64,000 nucleotides of DNA, taken from the NCBI GenBank assembly GCA_947069175.1, contig CAMTDV010000017.1, positions 35,535,126 to 35,599,125 on the forward strand, read 5' to 3'. The DNA comes from Scalesia atractyloides. Taxonomy: Eukaryota > Streptophyta > Magnoliopsida > Asterales > Asteraceae. The stretch's first letter is position 1; the number at the start of each line of letters is the position of its first letter. Shown piece after piece: positions 37,101 through 48,950 of the stretch. The position numbers were made by a program, and so were the translations under genes. Below the pieces are notes generated by a model. The model was not told where the DNA came from and did no database searches. It saw only the letters and a program-made list of their open reading frames with translations.

Positions 37101-38227
37101 GGACAAGTGAAGGGAAAGGCCCGTTCACACACGATTAGTTACTTGATAACAAATATATATATATATATATATTTGTGAAATATATATATACATAAATAAA
37201 AATAAAACACACAAACTACCAACACTATAAAAGTAACAAAGTTGTTCAAGAAAGAAAATGAATACATAACACTAATTCAAGATGAACAACTTGTACGAGG
37301 TCAAACCCGACCTAAGTGTCTAATAAAATTAGTACACTTATAGGTTACAAGCATACTCGGACACTCGCATTACATTAGTATGACTTTACGAAAAGCAAAC
37401 TTATGAGTTCATGTCCCCCTTTTCTTTTAAACGTTTTTGGTTTTACAACACTCGGGGGAAATACATGTTTATGACAAAATGTATGTTAGTTTCGGGTTTA
37501 GATGATAATGATCGATGTGCGTAAGTAGGATTATGACATTGATAACCATTAATCACTTAGTGACCAAGGTGCAAAAGGTGTAGATCTATTGAGTTTGAGA
37601 CACGCTCCACTCCTAGTTGTTAACCATGGAGTGCTTTTGTGAGCCCTAATTGATGACAAAGTTGTTTCGGTTTGGTTATTTACTTACTTATGGCACATAA
37701 TGTCAGCGGACTAGCTACCCATTGATAGATCCTTAAACCCATGGTAAATGACAATAACATACATGGATTTTATTACTGATGACATTTATGATATTTATAC
37801 GAAAACAATACTACATGAACTCGCTCAACTTTTGTTGATTTTTCAAACTTACATGTATTTCAGGGAACAAGACATGAGCCGGTGATAGTCTTCGGGAAAT
37901 GGGAATGATATAACAACGGATGCCACTTTTGAAGGATTTGCCTCTTATATCCCAACCTTGTATGGGTATATAGGAGTCAAAACCTTGGTTTACTTTATGA
38001 TGGTAACAAACTTGTTTTGTGATGTAATGTAACTACAACTATGTTTTTGGGGTAACATCTTGAATGCGTTGAACTTATGCAAACTTGTTTTTACAAAACT
38101 TGTAATGTTTGTTGCAACTTAATATATGATATGGCATCGTTGTTAATTACTATGTGTTTACGCGATTGGATGCAATGATCACCTCATAGTCACATGTTTG
38201 CGCTTCTGCTACGACCAGGGTGCGACA
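34185..38227 (+). repeat. Gyp-C 5' LTR (4.0 kb)
   Basis: It runs TGTGGCAAATGG to AGGGTGCGACA. It holds a cluster of ACTAGT sites near its start, an array of GGGCTAGGCCCA units at 36688-37080, and a TA microsatellite near 37145-37170. No coding sequence is visible. Confidence 0.88.
36688..37080. repeat. Array of about 14 TGGGCTAGGCCCA units in the 5' LTR
   Basis: The core TGGGCTAGGCCCAA is repeated about 14 times at 20-45 bp spacing with AT-rich spacers. Each unit carries GGCCCA, the core of plant site II / TCP-type elements. The array is kept in the 3' LTR. A short open frame that runs through it on the minus strand is a by-product of the repeat. Confidence 0.9.
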
Positions 38228-38230
38228 GAT

Positions 38231-38242
38231 TGGTATCAGAGC
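38231..38242 (+). promoter_or_regulatory. Gyp-C primer binding site (tRNA-iMet)
   Basis: TGGTATCAGAGC lies 3 nt after the 5' LTR end. Confidence 0.92.
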
Positions 38243-38606
38243 TTCGATTGTAGTGAACCGAGGAAAAACTTTTACTAAGTTGGTCTACAATCACCAAGGG
38301 CTCTCGCACGAAAACAAAATTTATAACCTCACAAAAGTTATTTTAAAAAATATGACAAAATAACAAAAAGGTTTTCATTGTGTCACGATGACATAAGGAT
38401 CTATCACATGAGCTCAATTACATGTAGTGAGTTAAGGTTAATACATGATTGGTCTATGGAAGATAGACGTGAAAACATTAAGATCACATGAAACCAAAGG
38501 ACAAAGACTTGCATGAGAAACGGTGATTAATATAAACTATGATTACAAGTAATAATTAATTTCTAACCCATATATGTATACATTGTACGGATTATTTGCC
38601 AGGATT
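38243..38606 (+). other. Gyp-C leader before the acidic ORF
   Basis: AT-rich, with no open frame. It links the primer site to the ATG at 38607. Confidence 0.5.
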
Positions 38607-39592
38607 ATGTCGTCGTCTTCTTTGGCTATTACGGACACCGACCCGATGGAGTTAGTTTTCGACGATGAGTATGTACCGGATATTGTGGTTATATCGTCCG
38701 ACGAGGAGATAGATCAGGAGGCCTTATCAGACGATGATGATCTGCTAGATGACTTCCAGCCGTTTGCCCTTCTAGATCCTTCCCAGGATGAGGCACCCTT
38801 AGCAGACGATGTCTTAGCTCTCCCTCTACATATGCATGATAGAGTCATCTACGGACACCCCGAGGGGGAGCATCTTGTTGTGTACCTAGCCATACCCCTT
38901 GATATCGTGCCACCTATCGTTGACCTTGACGACGATCATGATGACATACCAGTATTCCAGGTTGATCATCTCGAGGATGACCTCAGTGGTGGCGAGGTCT
39001 TTGACATTGCTATCCTCGAGATACCCTCACCCGTCATCTCCGTTGTTGACATTTCCTCTACTGCATCCTCCGTTGCTCCGTCTACCCCCACTCCAGTGTC
39101 TTCCCCCACATCGGTGTTACCTGCGCCTGCTTCAGTACCACCTACTCCTACTACTGATCCCATGCATTTGTCAGGATTCTCACACTCTCTGTATTCCCCA
39201 CCTCGTTATCATTTGGGACAGCCTTCATACCCGCCAGCTACCCACACTCCTTATGATCCTTATGCAGCTGGACCATCTCATATCACCGGACACACCCCTT
39301 ACTACCCTGGAGCATTGCACCGATCCCACCACCGGGCATGAGCCCGTCTGATCCTTATCATCCCTCACATTTCCCTCCATCTACTATGGAGGATAGAAAT
39401 TTATCATCCGAGATACAGATTACCATACTCTTTCGTAGGATCAGAGAGCTTCAGACTGAGGTAGCAGCTCTCAGGGCTGCTATCACTCCCCAGCCACCTC
39501 CTGCATCACCACTACCACCCCTACCATCCTCACCTCCTCCATCACCACCACCACTACCACAGTCACCACCACCACCCTTCCCACCTCAGTAG
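38607..39592 (+). pseudogene. Gyp-C acidic leader ORF (unknown function)
   Basis: It starts MSSSSLAITDTDPMELVF at 38607. It is strongly acidic (VISSDEEIDQEALSDDDDLL), followed by a Ser/Thr/Pro-rich middle and a Tyr/His/Pro-rich part. One frame change near 39330 leads to a short leucine-repeat helix (RRIRELQTEVAALRAAI) and a polyproline tail ending at 39592. It lies between primer site and gag, where many Tekay-like elements have only leader. From memory, similar acidic ORFs occur in elements of Asteraceae genomes. I know no function. Confidence 0.7.
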
Positions 39593-39640
39593 TATGGCTA
39601 TTATCACCTTTTGGGGATTCGTCTCGTGTCTGTATACATG

Positions 39641-39713
39641 GCTTTTGGAAGACTTCAGTTAGAAGATCTTGCTTTTGGGAGACTTCGGTTAGAAGACCCA
39701 GCTTTTGGAAGAC
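39641..39713. repeat. Minisatellite, about 2.4 x 30 bp
   Basis: The unit GCTTTTGGAAGACTTCAGTT... begins at 39641, 39671 and 39701. Confidence 0.85.
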
Positions 39714-40128
39714 AACTAAAGACATGAAGATGCGATGCCGAAGAAAAGTTTACTTTTGTACTATCTTAACTTGTATTGACTAGGGCTTTGTACCCCTAAG
39801 TCCCTTTTGATCTTCAGGAACGAATTGTAACAAGTTGTCATTATGTATAAAAGTGTACTTTCTTTATCTTTGCATTGTATTCCTTTTATGTTGTGGTTGT
39901 TATTATATTGTTGTGGTGGTATGTTGATTGATATTGTGTCGCATGGTGATATAGTGAGTGATGTTCTCTTATTATGTTGAGGATGATGTTTTCTGATTAT
40001 GATTGTGGTGAATATCTACACTTTGAGATTCCATAGCTATTGCGATGATTGGTGTGTTCATACATGTTTGCGATCGGGTGATTACGCCATTATTATATAT
40101 GGTTACTTCATACCCGACGTGTTGGTTA

Positions 40129-40197
40129 TATATATATATATAGAAAAAAGAAAAAGAAAAAGAAAAAAAAAAAAATATATATATATATATATATAAA
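40129..40197. repeat. TA and GAAAAA microsatellite
   Basis: Alternating TA on both sides of an A-rich GAAAAA run. Simple sequence. Confidence 0.9.
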
Positions 40198-40323
40198 ACA
40201 AAATAAAATAAATAAATGAATAAATGGTGGACACATGATATTTTTTACACATCGATGGTAGTAAATGTTTATTTTAGTAATAAACAATCGTCTAATCATG
40301 ATCGCTATCCCTGCTAGAAGACA

Positions 40324-41560
40324 ATGCCGCCCCGACGAGGAAGGACTAATGCAAACCCGTTACCTACAACCGAACAGGAGCTTAATGAACGCATTTCTCA
40401 GGCTATCGCACAATATGAAGCCAATCGTACCGAGAATAGCGGTGGAACCGGAGGTACATCCGGAACCAACCCTCCGACTGGTAACTCTTAGTTACTCATT
40501 AAATCCCATTGCACTCTCATTTATTCCATTCGTGCTTCTTTTTGTCCATACCTAACTCGTGAAAAATGATGATTTCAGGTTGCACTTACAAGCAGTTCCT
40601 AGACTGCAAACCTCTGAATTTTGACGGTACAGGAGGCGCCATTTCCTTTCTGCGCTGGACCGAGAAGACTGACTCAGTCATTCGAATGAGCAAGTGTCCC
40701 GCGGAACAAAGAGTCACTTATGTTACGGGACTGTTCATTGACGGAGCGTTATCTTGATGGAACCTCCAGGTCCAGACGAAAGGGGAAGATGCTGCATATG
40801 GCCTAACTTGGGAAGAATTAAAAGAAATTATGAGGAAAAAGTATTGTTCGAGGTCGGAAATTCAAAAACTAGAAACGGAATTCTGGAACTTAAAGATGGT
40901 TGGTTCAGATATCGCAGGATACATACAGAGGTTTCATGACTTGTCACGAGTGGTTCCGTACTTGGTGGAACCAGAGTTCAAAAGGATTGAAAGGTTCATT
41001 TGGGGACTTGCCCCTGAAATTCTAAGTTTGGTTACCTCTTCGAAACCCACCGACATTAGTGAAGCAATTGAATTAGCTGTCAACCTTACTGAGGAGGCTG
41101 TACGTCAGAAGAAATTACCTAAGCTGGGGGAGAACAAAAAGGAAAACACTGTGGAGACTACGGACTCCAACAAAAGAAAATCCTCTCATTTCTAGAAGAG
41201 TACACATGGTAACAACAATAGGAACAAAAGACAGGCCACGAGGGAAAACAAAGACGCAAAAGCATATGTCACGACCACTGCAAACAACACCAACAGGAAA
41301 CCTTATACCGGGGATGCCTCGGAATGCAACAAATGCCCTTTCCACCATTTTGGGAATGCCGAGGCTACAAGTGTGGCAAATGTGGAAGATGGAGGCATGC
41401 CACTAATGCGTGCCAGGCAAATCAAGGAAACCAAGGAAATTAGGGAAATCAGGGAAACCAAGGGAACCAGGGATGCTACAACTGTGGCGACAAGGGGCAC
41501 TTCAAGAGGGATTGCCCAAAAGGAAACCAAGCTCAGGGAAGAGCTTTTGTGATTGGAGCT
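40324..41560 (+). pseudogene. gag: Gyp-C gag, apparently split by an intron
   Basis: It starts MPPRRGRTNANPLPTTEQEL at 40324. The frame seems to end at a TAG (40489-40491), but splicing at 40481-40578 joins it in frame to CTYKQFLDCKPLNFDG. The capsid region continues (SVIRMSKCPAEQRVTYVTG; ETEFWNLKMVGSDIAGYIQRF; EFKRIERFIWGLAPEI). A stop and frame change near 40755 and a TAG after KSSHF (41195) break it. The knuckle CGDKGHFKRDC is at about 41480-41515. The capsid packages RNA and the knuckle binds it. Confidence 0.8.
40481..40578 (+). other. Predicted intron in Gyp-C gag (98 nt)
   Basis: Donor GTAACT follows CCGACTG. The acceptor is GATTTCAG. A canonical branch-type CTAAC lies about 25 nt before the acceptor. 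Both in-frame stops between the two gag parts fall inside it, and joining preserves the reading frame. Splicing is predicted, not shown. Confidence 0.6.
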
Positions 41561-42060
41561 AAGGATGCTCGCCAGGACCCGAATGTGGTCACCGGTACGT
41601 TCCTTATAAACAATCACTTTGCATCCATACTTTTTGATACCTAGGCAGATTTTAGTTTTATTTCAAAGGAATTTAGAGGTATACTTGGGGTAGAATCGAG
41701 TAAATTAGATGTTCCATACTCGATCGAACTAGCCAATGGGAAACTAATAGAGTCGGGAGAAATAATAAAGAAATGTACCCTAGAACTGGCTGAACGAAAG
41801 TTCGACATGGACCTCTTGCCATTTCAATTAGGTAGTTTTGATGTCGTCATTGGCATGGATTGGCTATCCGATAATCGAGCCAAAGTCATATGTCATGAAA
41901 AGATCATTCGTATTCCCTTACCCAACGGAGAACATTTGATGGTGCACGGAGAGAAACATGACACGCCACTCCGAATTATTAATTGCATGAAGGCTCAAAA
42001 ATGTTTGAGGAAAGGATGCATCGCCTTTCTTGCTCACGTGGTTGACAAGAAGGCCGAGGA
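41561..42060 (+). pseudogene. PR: Gyp-C aspartic protease, active site destroyed
   Basis: NVVTGTFLINNHFASILFDT leads to a TAG at 41642-41644 exactly where the active-site Gly of Asp-Thr-Gly should be, then ADFSFISKEF continues in frame. DVVIGMDWLSDN is present at about 41840. A protease cut at its catalytic loop cannot function. Confidence 0.85.
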
Positions 42061-43430
42061 GCGGAGGGTGGAAGACATACCTGTAGTGAAGGAGTATCCG
42101 GAAGTCTTTCCCGAAGACTTGCCGGGTTTACCTCCACAACGACAAGTCGAGTTTCGTATCGACTTAGTGCCAGGAGCCGCACCTGTGGCGAAAGCTCCAT
42201 ATCGCTTAGCGCCCTCAGAAATGCAAAAGCTATCAACTCAGCGTCAGGAATTACTTGATAAGGGATTTATAAGGCTGAGCTTCTCGCCTTGGGGAGCTCC
42301 GGTGCTATTTGTTAAAAAGAAGGATGGAACTTTTCGGATGTGCATTGATTACAGAGAGCTAAACAAGTTAACCATCAAAAATCGGTATCCTCTACCTAGG
42401 ATTTATGACTTATTCGATCAATTGCAAGGCTCGAGTTTTTATTCCAAGATTGATTTGAGATCCGGATATCATCAGCTGAGAATCCAAGAGGAAAGTATTC
42501 CTAAGACAGCGTTTAGGACTCGCTACGGTCATTACGAATTCCTCGTTCTGCCTTTTGGCTTAACAAACGCTCCCGCCGAGTTTATGGATTTAATGAATCG
42601 AGTATGTAAGCCATACCTAGATAAGTTCGTGATCGTATTCATTGATGACATACTAATATGCTCACGAACCGAGGAGGAACACAAGCAACACTTGAGGACT
42701 ATTTTGGAACTGCTCCAGAAAGAACAATTATATGCCAAGTTTTCAAAATGCGAATTTTGGATTCGTGAAGTACAATTTCTTGGTCACATTGTTAATGAGA
42801 ACGGGATACATGTTGATCCAGCAAAGATCGAGGCAATAAAGAACTGGAATCCTCCGAAAACCCCACGAAAGTACGACAATTTCTAGGTTTAGCGAGATAT
42901 TACAGGAGATTTATTGAGAATTTTTTGAAAATTGCTCAACCGCTAACCTCTCTTACACAAAAGGATAGGAAGTTCGATTGGGGAGAAAAGCAAGAGTTAG
43001 CTTTTCAGTCATTAAAGGAAAAACTATGCCAGGCACCGATATTATCCCTACCAGACGGTACCGATGACTTTGTAGTATATTGTGATGCATCGCATCAAGG
43101 CTTGGGTTGCGTGCTAATGCAACGTGAAAAAGTCATCGCATACGCGTCGCGACAGTTAAAGGTTCATGAGAAGAATTATACCACTCATGACCTAGAGCTA
43201 GGTGCAGTGGTATTTGCTTTAAAAATCTGACATCACTATTTATATGGCACTAGGTGTACCGTATTCACGGATCATAAAAGCCTTTAGCATATTTTCAATC
43301 AAAAGGAACTAAATATGCGCCAGAGACGATGGGTAGAATTGTTGAATGATTATGACTGTGAGATCAAATATCATCCAGGCAAGGCTAATGTTGTGGCAGA
43401 CGCCTTGAGTCGGAAGGAACGAGTCAAGAC
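42061..43430 (+). pseudogene. RT-RH: Gyp-C reverse transcriptase and RNaseH
   Basis: Motifs: PWGAPVLFVKKKDGTFRMC, IDYRELNKLTIKNRYPLPRI, IDLRSGYHQLRI, FRTRYGHYEF and the catalytic box VFIDDILIC (42638-42649, both Asp present). A frame change at about 42880 falls in the thumb. RNaseH has YCDASHQGLGCVLMQ and YTTHDLELGAVV, then a TGA at 43228-43230 in place of a Trp, and a TAG near 43287 after TDHKSL. The frame is otherwise kept to NVVADALSRK. Confidence 0.88.
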
Positions 43431-44921
43431 TCTACGAGTGCGAGCTTTGGAAATGACAATTCAGACAAACTTTACTACTCGTGTGCGTGAGGCACAACAA
43501 GAAGCTCTAAAACCAGAAAACATTCCAGCCGAATCATTAAAGGGAATGGAGAAACAAATGGAAACAAACGAGGATGGAACTTTATATTTCATGGGAAGAA
43601 TCTGGAATCCCTATTTCGGGGAATTACGAGACTTAGTGCTAGATGAAGCACACAAATCTAAATACTCAATTCATCCAAGATCTGATAAAATGTATCAAGA
43701 TTTGAAGGAGTACTATTGGTGGCCTAATCTCAAGGCAGATATTTCGACGTATGTTGGGAGATGCCTAACATGTGCGAAGGCTAAGGCCGAATATCAAAAA
43801 CCATCTGGTCTATTACAACAACCCGAGATTCCCGTTTGGAAATGGGAGCAGATATCAATGGATTTTATTACAAAGCTTCCGTGAACTTCTCGAGGTCATG
43901 ACATGATTTGGGTCATAGTTGATCGATTGACCAAGTCGGCTCACTTCTTACCTATTCGAGAAAAAGACAGTACCGAGAAGTTAGCTGAACTTTACCTAAA
44001 GGAAATTGTGGCACGTCAAGGAGTGCCAGTATCGATAATCTCAGACAGAGATGGTCGCTTTGTGTCACGATATGGCAACCCTTTCAAGCATCATTTGGAT
44101 CCCGTTTGGATCTAAGCACGACATTTCATCCGCAGACTGATGGCCAAAGCGAGCGGACCATCCAAACCCTGGAAGATATGTTGCGCGCCTGTGTGATGGA
44201 TTTAGGCGGAAATTGGGATAGTCATTTACCGTTGGTAGACTCCTATAACAACAGTTATCACACAAGCATCAAGGCCGCGCCATTCGAAGCACTTTATGGG
44301 CGTAAATGCCTATCTCCGCTATGTTGGGCGGGAGTCGGTGATAAACAACTCATTGGACCCGAATTAGTTCAGGAAACCACAAATAAGATATTCAAAATCC
44401 GCGAGCGTATTAAGGCGGCTCGGGATAGACAAAAGAGCTACGCAGATCGACGATGCAAGCCACTATCCTTTGAGGTTGGATACAAAGTGTTACTTAAGGT
44501 CTCACCTTGGAAAGGCGTAGCTAGATTCGGGAAACACGGAAAACTAAACTCAAGGTATATTGGACCTTTTGAAATTCTGGCAAAAGTTGGAACAGTTACA
44601 TACAAGTTGAAATTGCCAGAGGAACTCAACAATGTACATGACACATTCCATGTGTCTAATCTTAAGAAAAGTCCAACCAATGAAACAGTTATTATTCCAG
44701 CGGACGAGATACACATAGATGACAAGCTTCAATTCACCGAGGAACCTGTTGAAGTTATGGACTGGAAGATTCAGAAGACTCGTATGAGTCGGATTAAACT
44801 AGTTAAAGTCCACTGGAACTCGCGTCACGGACATGAGTATACTTGGGAACGTGAAGATCAAATTTAAGCAAAGTACCCCCACCTGTTCGAGAAGAATCCT
44901 TCTGAGGATGCCTCCAAGTGA
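43431..44921 (+). pseudogene. IN: Gyp-C integrase with chromodomain-like C-terminus
   Basis: The zinc finger side has CLTCAKAK. The core has D in MDFITKLP, D in ISDRDGRFVS and E in DGQSERTIQ. A stop follows KLP at about 43882, and a frame change near 44100 separates the second D from the E. The tail resembles the chromodomain end of Gyp-A (HEYTWERED). A TAA at 44865-44867 is premature: the same frame goes on through KYPHLFEKN to TGA at 44921. Confidence 0.86.
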
Positions 44922-44942
44922 ATTTCGGGACGAAATTCACTT

Positions 44943-44956
44943 TAACAGCGGGAGTA
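44943..44956 (+). promoter_or_regulatory. Gyp-C polypurine tract
   Basis: AGCGGGAGTA directly precedes the 3' LTR. Confidence 0.65.
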
Positions 44957-47900
44957 TGTGACAAATGGAAAATAATCGGTAATTCCGTACAATCTAATCA
45001 CCTATTTTATTTATTAATCTCATGCATTTAAACGAAATTTATCTGCGTAACTGAGTCGTACGACATATAAAAAGTATTAGGACAAGCAGATCATGATATA
45101 ACATCTATTGGTTTCCGTTACGACGCGAAACAAACAAAACTATGTCCTAAAAGTGTTGGTAGAGAGTGCTGGGCGCACTATTCACGGTTGCATTATTCAT
45201 GCAAGCAACCGCTACAGAACAATGAAATCAAGGCACACGAATAACAAAACAAAGTCCATACATATAAAAACACAAATGTGGGAATGAGTCTTATAATATT
45301 ACACAACCTTCCGGTGCAACGCCCTAAATAATAAATCGTCCGATCGGCTAAAAATACAATAATTTTAATCTGTCCGTAGTAATAATTAGGCAATTATGGA
45401 CCACCAGAATTATTTCAAGTGACGAAAAACACACTAAAACATCTAAAGGATATCATGGGGATATTCAAAATGATAAGCTTCCGAAGTTATATCGCTATAC
45501 ACTAAATTGTCCGATATCGACCCGACGGACTAGTGAACGACAATTCCGACACCATAACAACTAAACGACAAAGCTAGTGAACTAGTTAAGCTTATTTTGG
45601 GACTCCAAAATACTTCATACAACTCTAAGATGTGATTTCATATCTTGCGGAAACTTCTTATCGCTACGACACGAAAGCTTCGTTAGTGCACCGACGCTTA
45701 ACCAGACACCACCCGAACTAGTGAAATATTATTTTGACTAGTCTAGTGAACTAGTTAATAATATATTTGGTTCAAATATATAATTACTTATTAATTGTGT
45801 GATTAAAACCCTAAACATCCTACTTCTCCTAATTACCAAAATATCTAGAGTTTAAGCACTTAATCACCAAAATTTTACACTCTACCCCCCTCTCCTAGAA
45901 TTCGGTCATGGTAGGCCCCATGTGGCCTCACCATGTTGTCCAACATTTCAAGAATGTAAGGCCTTGGGTATGGCCTTGTGACATGAAACTTTGACTAAAG
46001 GAAACATGATTATTATAAGATAAACTTACCTTCATTTCTTATCACAAGTTGCAACCAAAAACTCTTGTGTTCCTTCTCTTGCTCACGGCTGGAAATGGGC
46101 AGCCAATACACCACCATTCAACCACCATTAAGCACCGTATTTCACACATTAAAAAGCCTTACAAGATCATCTAAACATGGGGTAAACATGGAGCACCACT
46201 AGGAGCACTTTTGGAGCTTAATATCTTCTTATTTTCTTGCCTAACTTGTGCAATCTTGTAAGATCTCTAACCACCATTTTTAAGCTCCATATTACTAGTA
46301 GTTTATGGAAGTACAAGTTGTTATTCTTGATATCAAAGATGAACATAATCAAAAACCCTAATCTCAAAGTTAAAGAACACTAAATATAACTATATTATGT
46401 GTTGTTTAGTGTAGATTAGTGTAGCTAGTTTGTATGATCATGTTGTTTATGAAGATCTTGTTAATATTAGTGATTTAAAGATTATGTTTATGATGATCAT
46501 GTTGTTAGTTTCATGTAGTATTTTATATTTGTGATCATCTTACCATGACAAACATAAATATGTGATTTAAACATGATTATGTTTAAATCAAGAAAAATCA
46601 TCATACTCACTTTTATGAGCTAAACTCATAATTTTTGGGTTCATAAAGAAACAAGTGTTTAAATAGGGTTAAATGGACTTAAAAGTGATTTTTGGAAGAT
46701 TACAAACTTTGATTAGTGATGACTTTGTGGATTGAATATGATTAAATACGTTTTATAACGTGGAAATGTCCTATTTTGGGGGAAACTGTGGCAAATTTTA
46801 CTAAAAATCTAATCGCGATTAAAAATTGGGATTAAAGGGTGATTAACGTGGTTAAACGCGATTAGTGGCCTTAAACGTCGTTATGGAACACTTGATGGAA
46901 ATGGTTAAGTTCTTAATGAATATGAATTCTTGAAAATATAAGAATATAATTTTAAGTAAAAATAAGTGGTGAAAATAATAATAATACGTATATAATTTTG
47001 GGTGAAAATTATATATTTTGAAAATGTTTCTAAGTGTGTGTATTATGTGCTATGTATATGTACTAGATACACTTAGGAAAACCGAAATAATACACTCACC
47101 ATACCAAAGAAATACTTACATGAAGTAAGTATGAAGATGATATAAAAATACATATATACATTCCTATGTATATTCCAAAGAAGTACCACTAAACGGACAA
47201 GTGAGCGAATTGGATAACCGACGAGCCTACAAAAATATTTAAAACACATGGGCGTTACCAAACACAAACTATATATATTGAAAACGATCACGACAACACC
47301 TTCAAAAATATATATGTTTTTTTTGGGACACCAAACTAATATATATGTTTTTGATAACAAAAATCCAGAAAGTTAATAACATAAAAGTTTCTAAGTGTTG
47401 CAAAGCATACTTAGATTAGATTCATATAAATCCCACTAACGGACTTAAAATATGTTAATGGGCTAGGCCCAAATTACATAACACAAATGGGCTAGGCCCA
47501 AATCATATAATTAAATGGACTCAAGTTTATGGAAATGGGCTAGGCCCAAATCACATTACAACATGGGCTAAGCCCAATCACATATAACATATGGGCTAGG
47601 CCCATTGATAACACAACTTGGGCTAGGCCCAATCATATAAACCAAGTGGGCTAGGCCCAATGATATAACTAAGTGGGCTAGGCCCAATCATATAAACTAA
47701 GTGGGCTAGGCCCAATGACAATATAACATGGGCTAGGCCCAATGACAGTATAACATGGGCTAGGCCCAATGACAAAGAAAACATGGGCTAGGCCCAAAGA
47801 CATGAAAACATGGGCTAGACCCAAGGACATGATGACATGGGCTCGGCCCAATGACATGCGTGCAAGGCACGAGGACAAGTGAAGGGCAAGGCCCGTTCAC

Positions 47901-48929
47901 ACACGATTAATTACTTGATAACATATATATATATTTGTGAAATATATATATACATAAATAAAAATAAAACACACAAACTACCAACACTATAAAAGTAAGA
48001 AAGTTGTTAAAGAAAGCAAATGAATACATAACACTAATTCAAGATGAACAACTTGTACGAGGTCAAACCCGACCTAAGTGTCTAATAAAATTAGTACACT
48101 TGTAGGTTACAAGCGTACTCAGACACTCGCATTACATTAGTACGACTTTACGAAAAGCAAACTTGTGAGTTCATGTCCCCCTTTTCTTTTAAACGTTTTC
48201 GGTTTTACAACACTCGGGGGGAAATACATGTTTATGACAAAATGTATGTTAGTTTCGGGTTTAGATGATGACAATGATCGATGTGCGTAAGTAGGATTAT
48301 GACATTGATAACCATTAATCACTTAGTGACCAAGGTGCAAAAGGTGTAGATCTATTGAGTTTGAGACACGCTCCCCTCCTAGTTGTTAACCATGGAGTGC
48401 TTTTGTGAACCTAATTGATGACAAAGTTGTTTCGGTTTGGTTATTTACTTACTTATGGCACATAATGTCAGCGGACTAGCTACCCATTGATAGATCCTTA
48501 AACCCATGGTAAATGACAATAACATACATGGATTTTATTACTGATGACATTTATGATATTTATACGAAAACAATACTACATGAACTCGCTCAACTTTTGT
48601 TGATTTTTCAAACTTACATGTATGCCACTTTTGTAGGATTTGCCTCTTATATCCCAACCTTGTATGGGTATATAGGAGTCAAAACCTTGGTTTACTTTAT
48701 GATGGTGACAAACTTGTTTTGTGATGTAATGTAACTACAACTATGTTTTTGGGGTAACATCTTGAATGCGTTGAACTTATGAAAACTTATTTTTACAAAA
48801 CTTGTAATGTTTGTTGCAACTTAATATATGATATGGCATCGTTGTTAATTACTATGTGTTTACGCGATTGGATACAATGATCACCTCATAGTCACACGTT
48901 TGCGCTTCCGCTACGACCAGGGTGTGACA
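44957..48929 (+). repeat. Gyp-C 3' LTR
   Basis: It starts TGTGACAAATGG and ends AGGGTGTGACA. Relative to the 5' LTR it lacks 63 bp (present there at 37859-37921), and several runs differ in length. Confidence 0.9.
47459..47851. repeat. Array of about 14 TGGGCTAGGCCCA units in the 3' LTR
   Basis: Same unit number and order as 36688-37080. Several positions degraded in the 5' copy are intact here, so the two have decayed independently. Confidence 0.9.
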
Positions 48930-48950
48930 GATTGGTATTAGAGCTTCGAT
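48930..48950 (+). promoter_or_regulatory. Second Gyp-C-type primer binding site after the 3' LTR
   Basis: GATTGGTATTAGAGCTTCGAT repeats, with one change, the sequence right after the 5' LTR (38228-38248). A primer site should not follow a 3' LTR. After it, similarity to the Gyp-C leader ends. Confidence 0.85.

Larger units (their letters stand above)
39593..40323 (+). other. Gyp-C spacer between acidic ORF and gag
   Basis: No coding sequence. It holds a 30-bp minisatellite and, near its end, a TA/GAAAAA microsatellite (about 40129-40197). Confidence 0.6.
34185..48929 (+). mobile_element. Gyp-C: Ty3/Gypsy (Tekay-like) element with 4-kb LTRs
   Basis: LTRs at 34185-38227 and 44957-48929 enclose a primer site, acidic leader ORF, gag, PR, RT, RNaseH, integrase and polypurine tract. 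The LTRs are similar along their whole length, with scattered substitutions and one 63-bp deletion in the 3' copy. The flanks do not match (TTACA before, GATTG after), and the right flank is a second primer site, so this is not a simple insertion. Confidence 0.88.

Noticed and set aside
36907..37128. Minus-strand open frame with repeated VIGPSPC units
   Set aside because: It is only the translation of the GGGCTAGGCCCA array. The frame is not conserved as a gene and has no promoter or start context.
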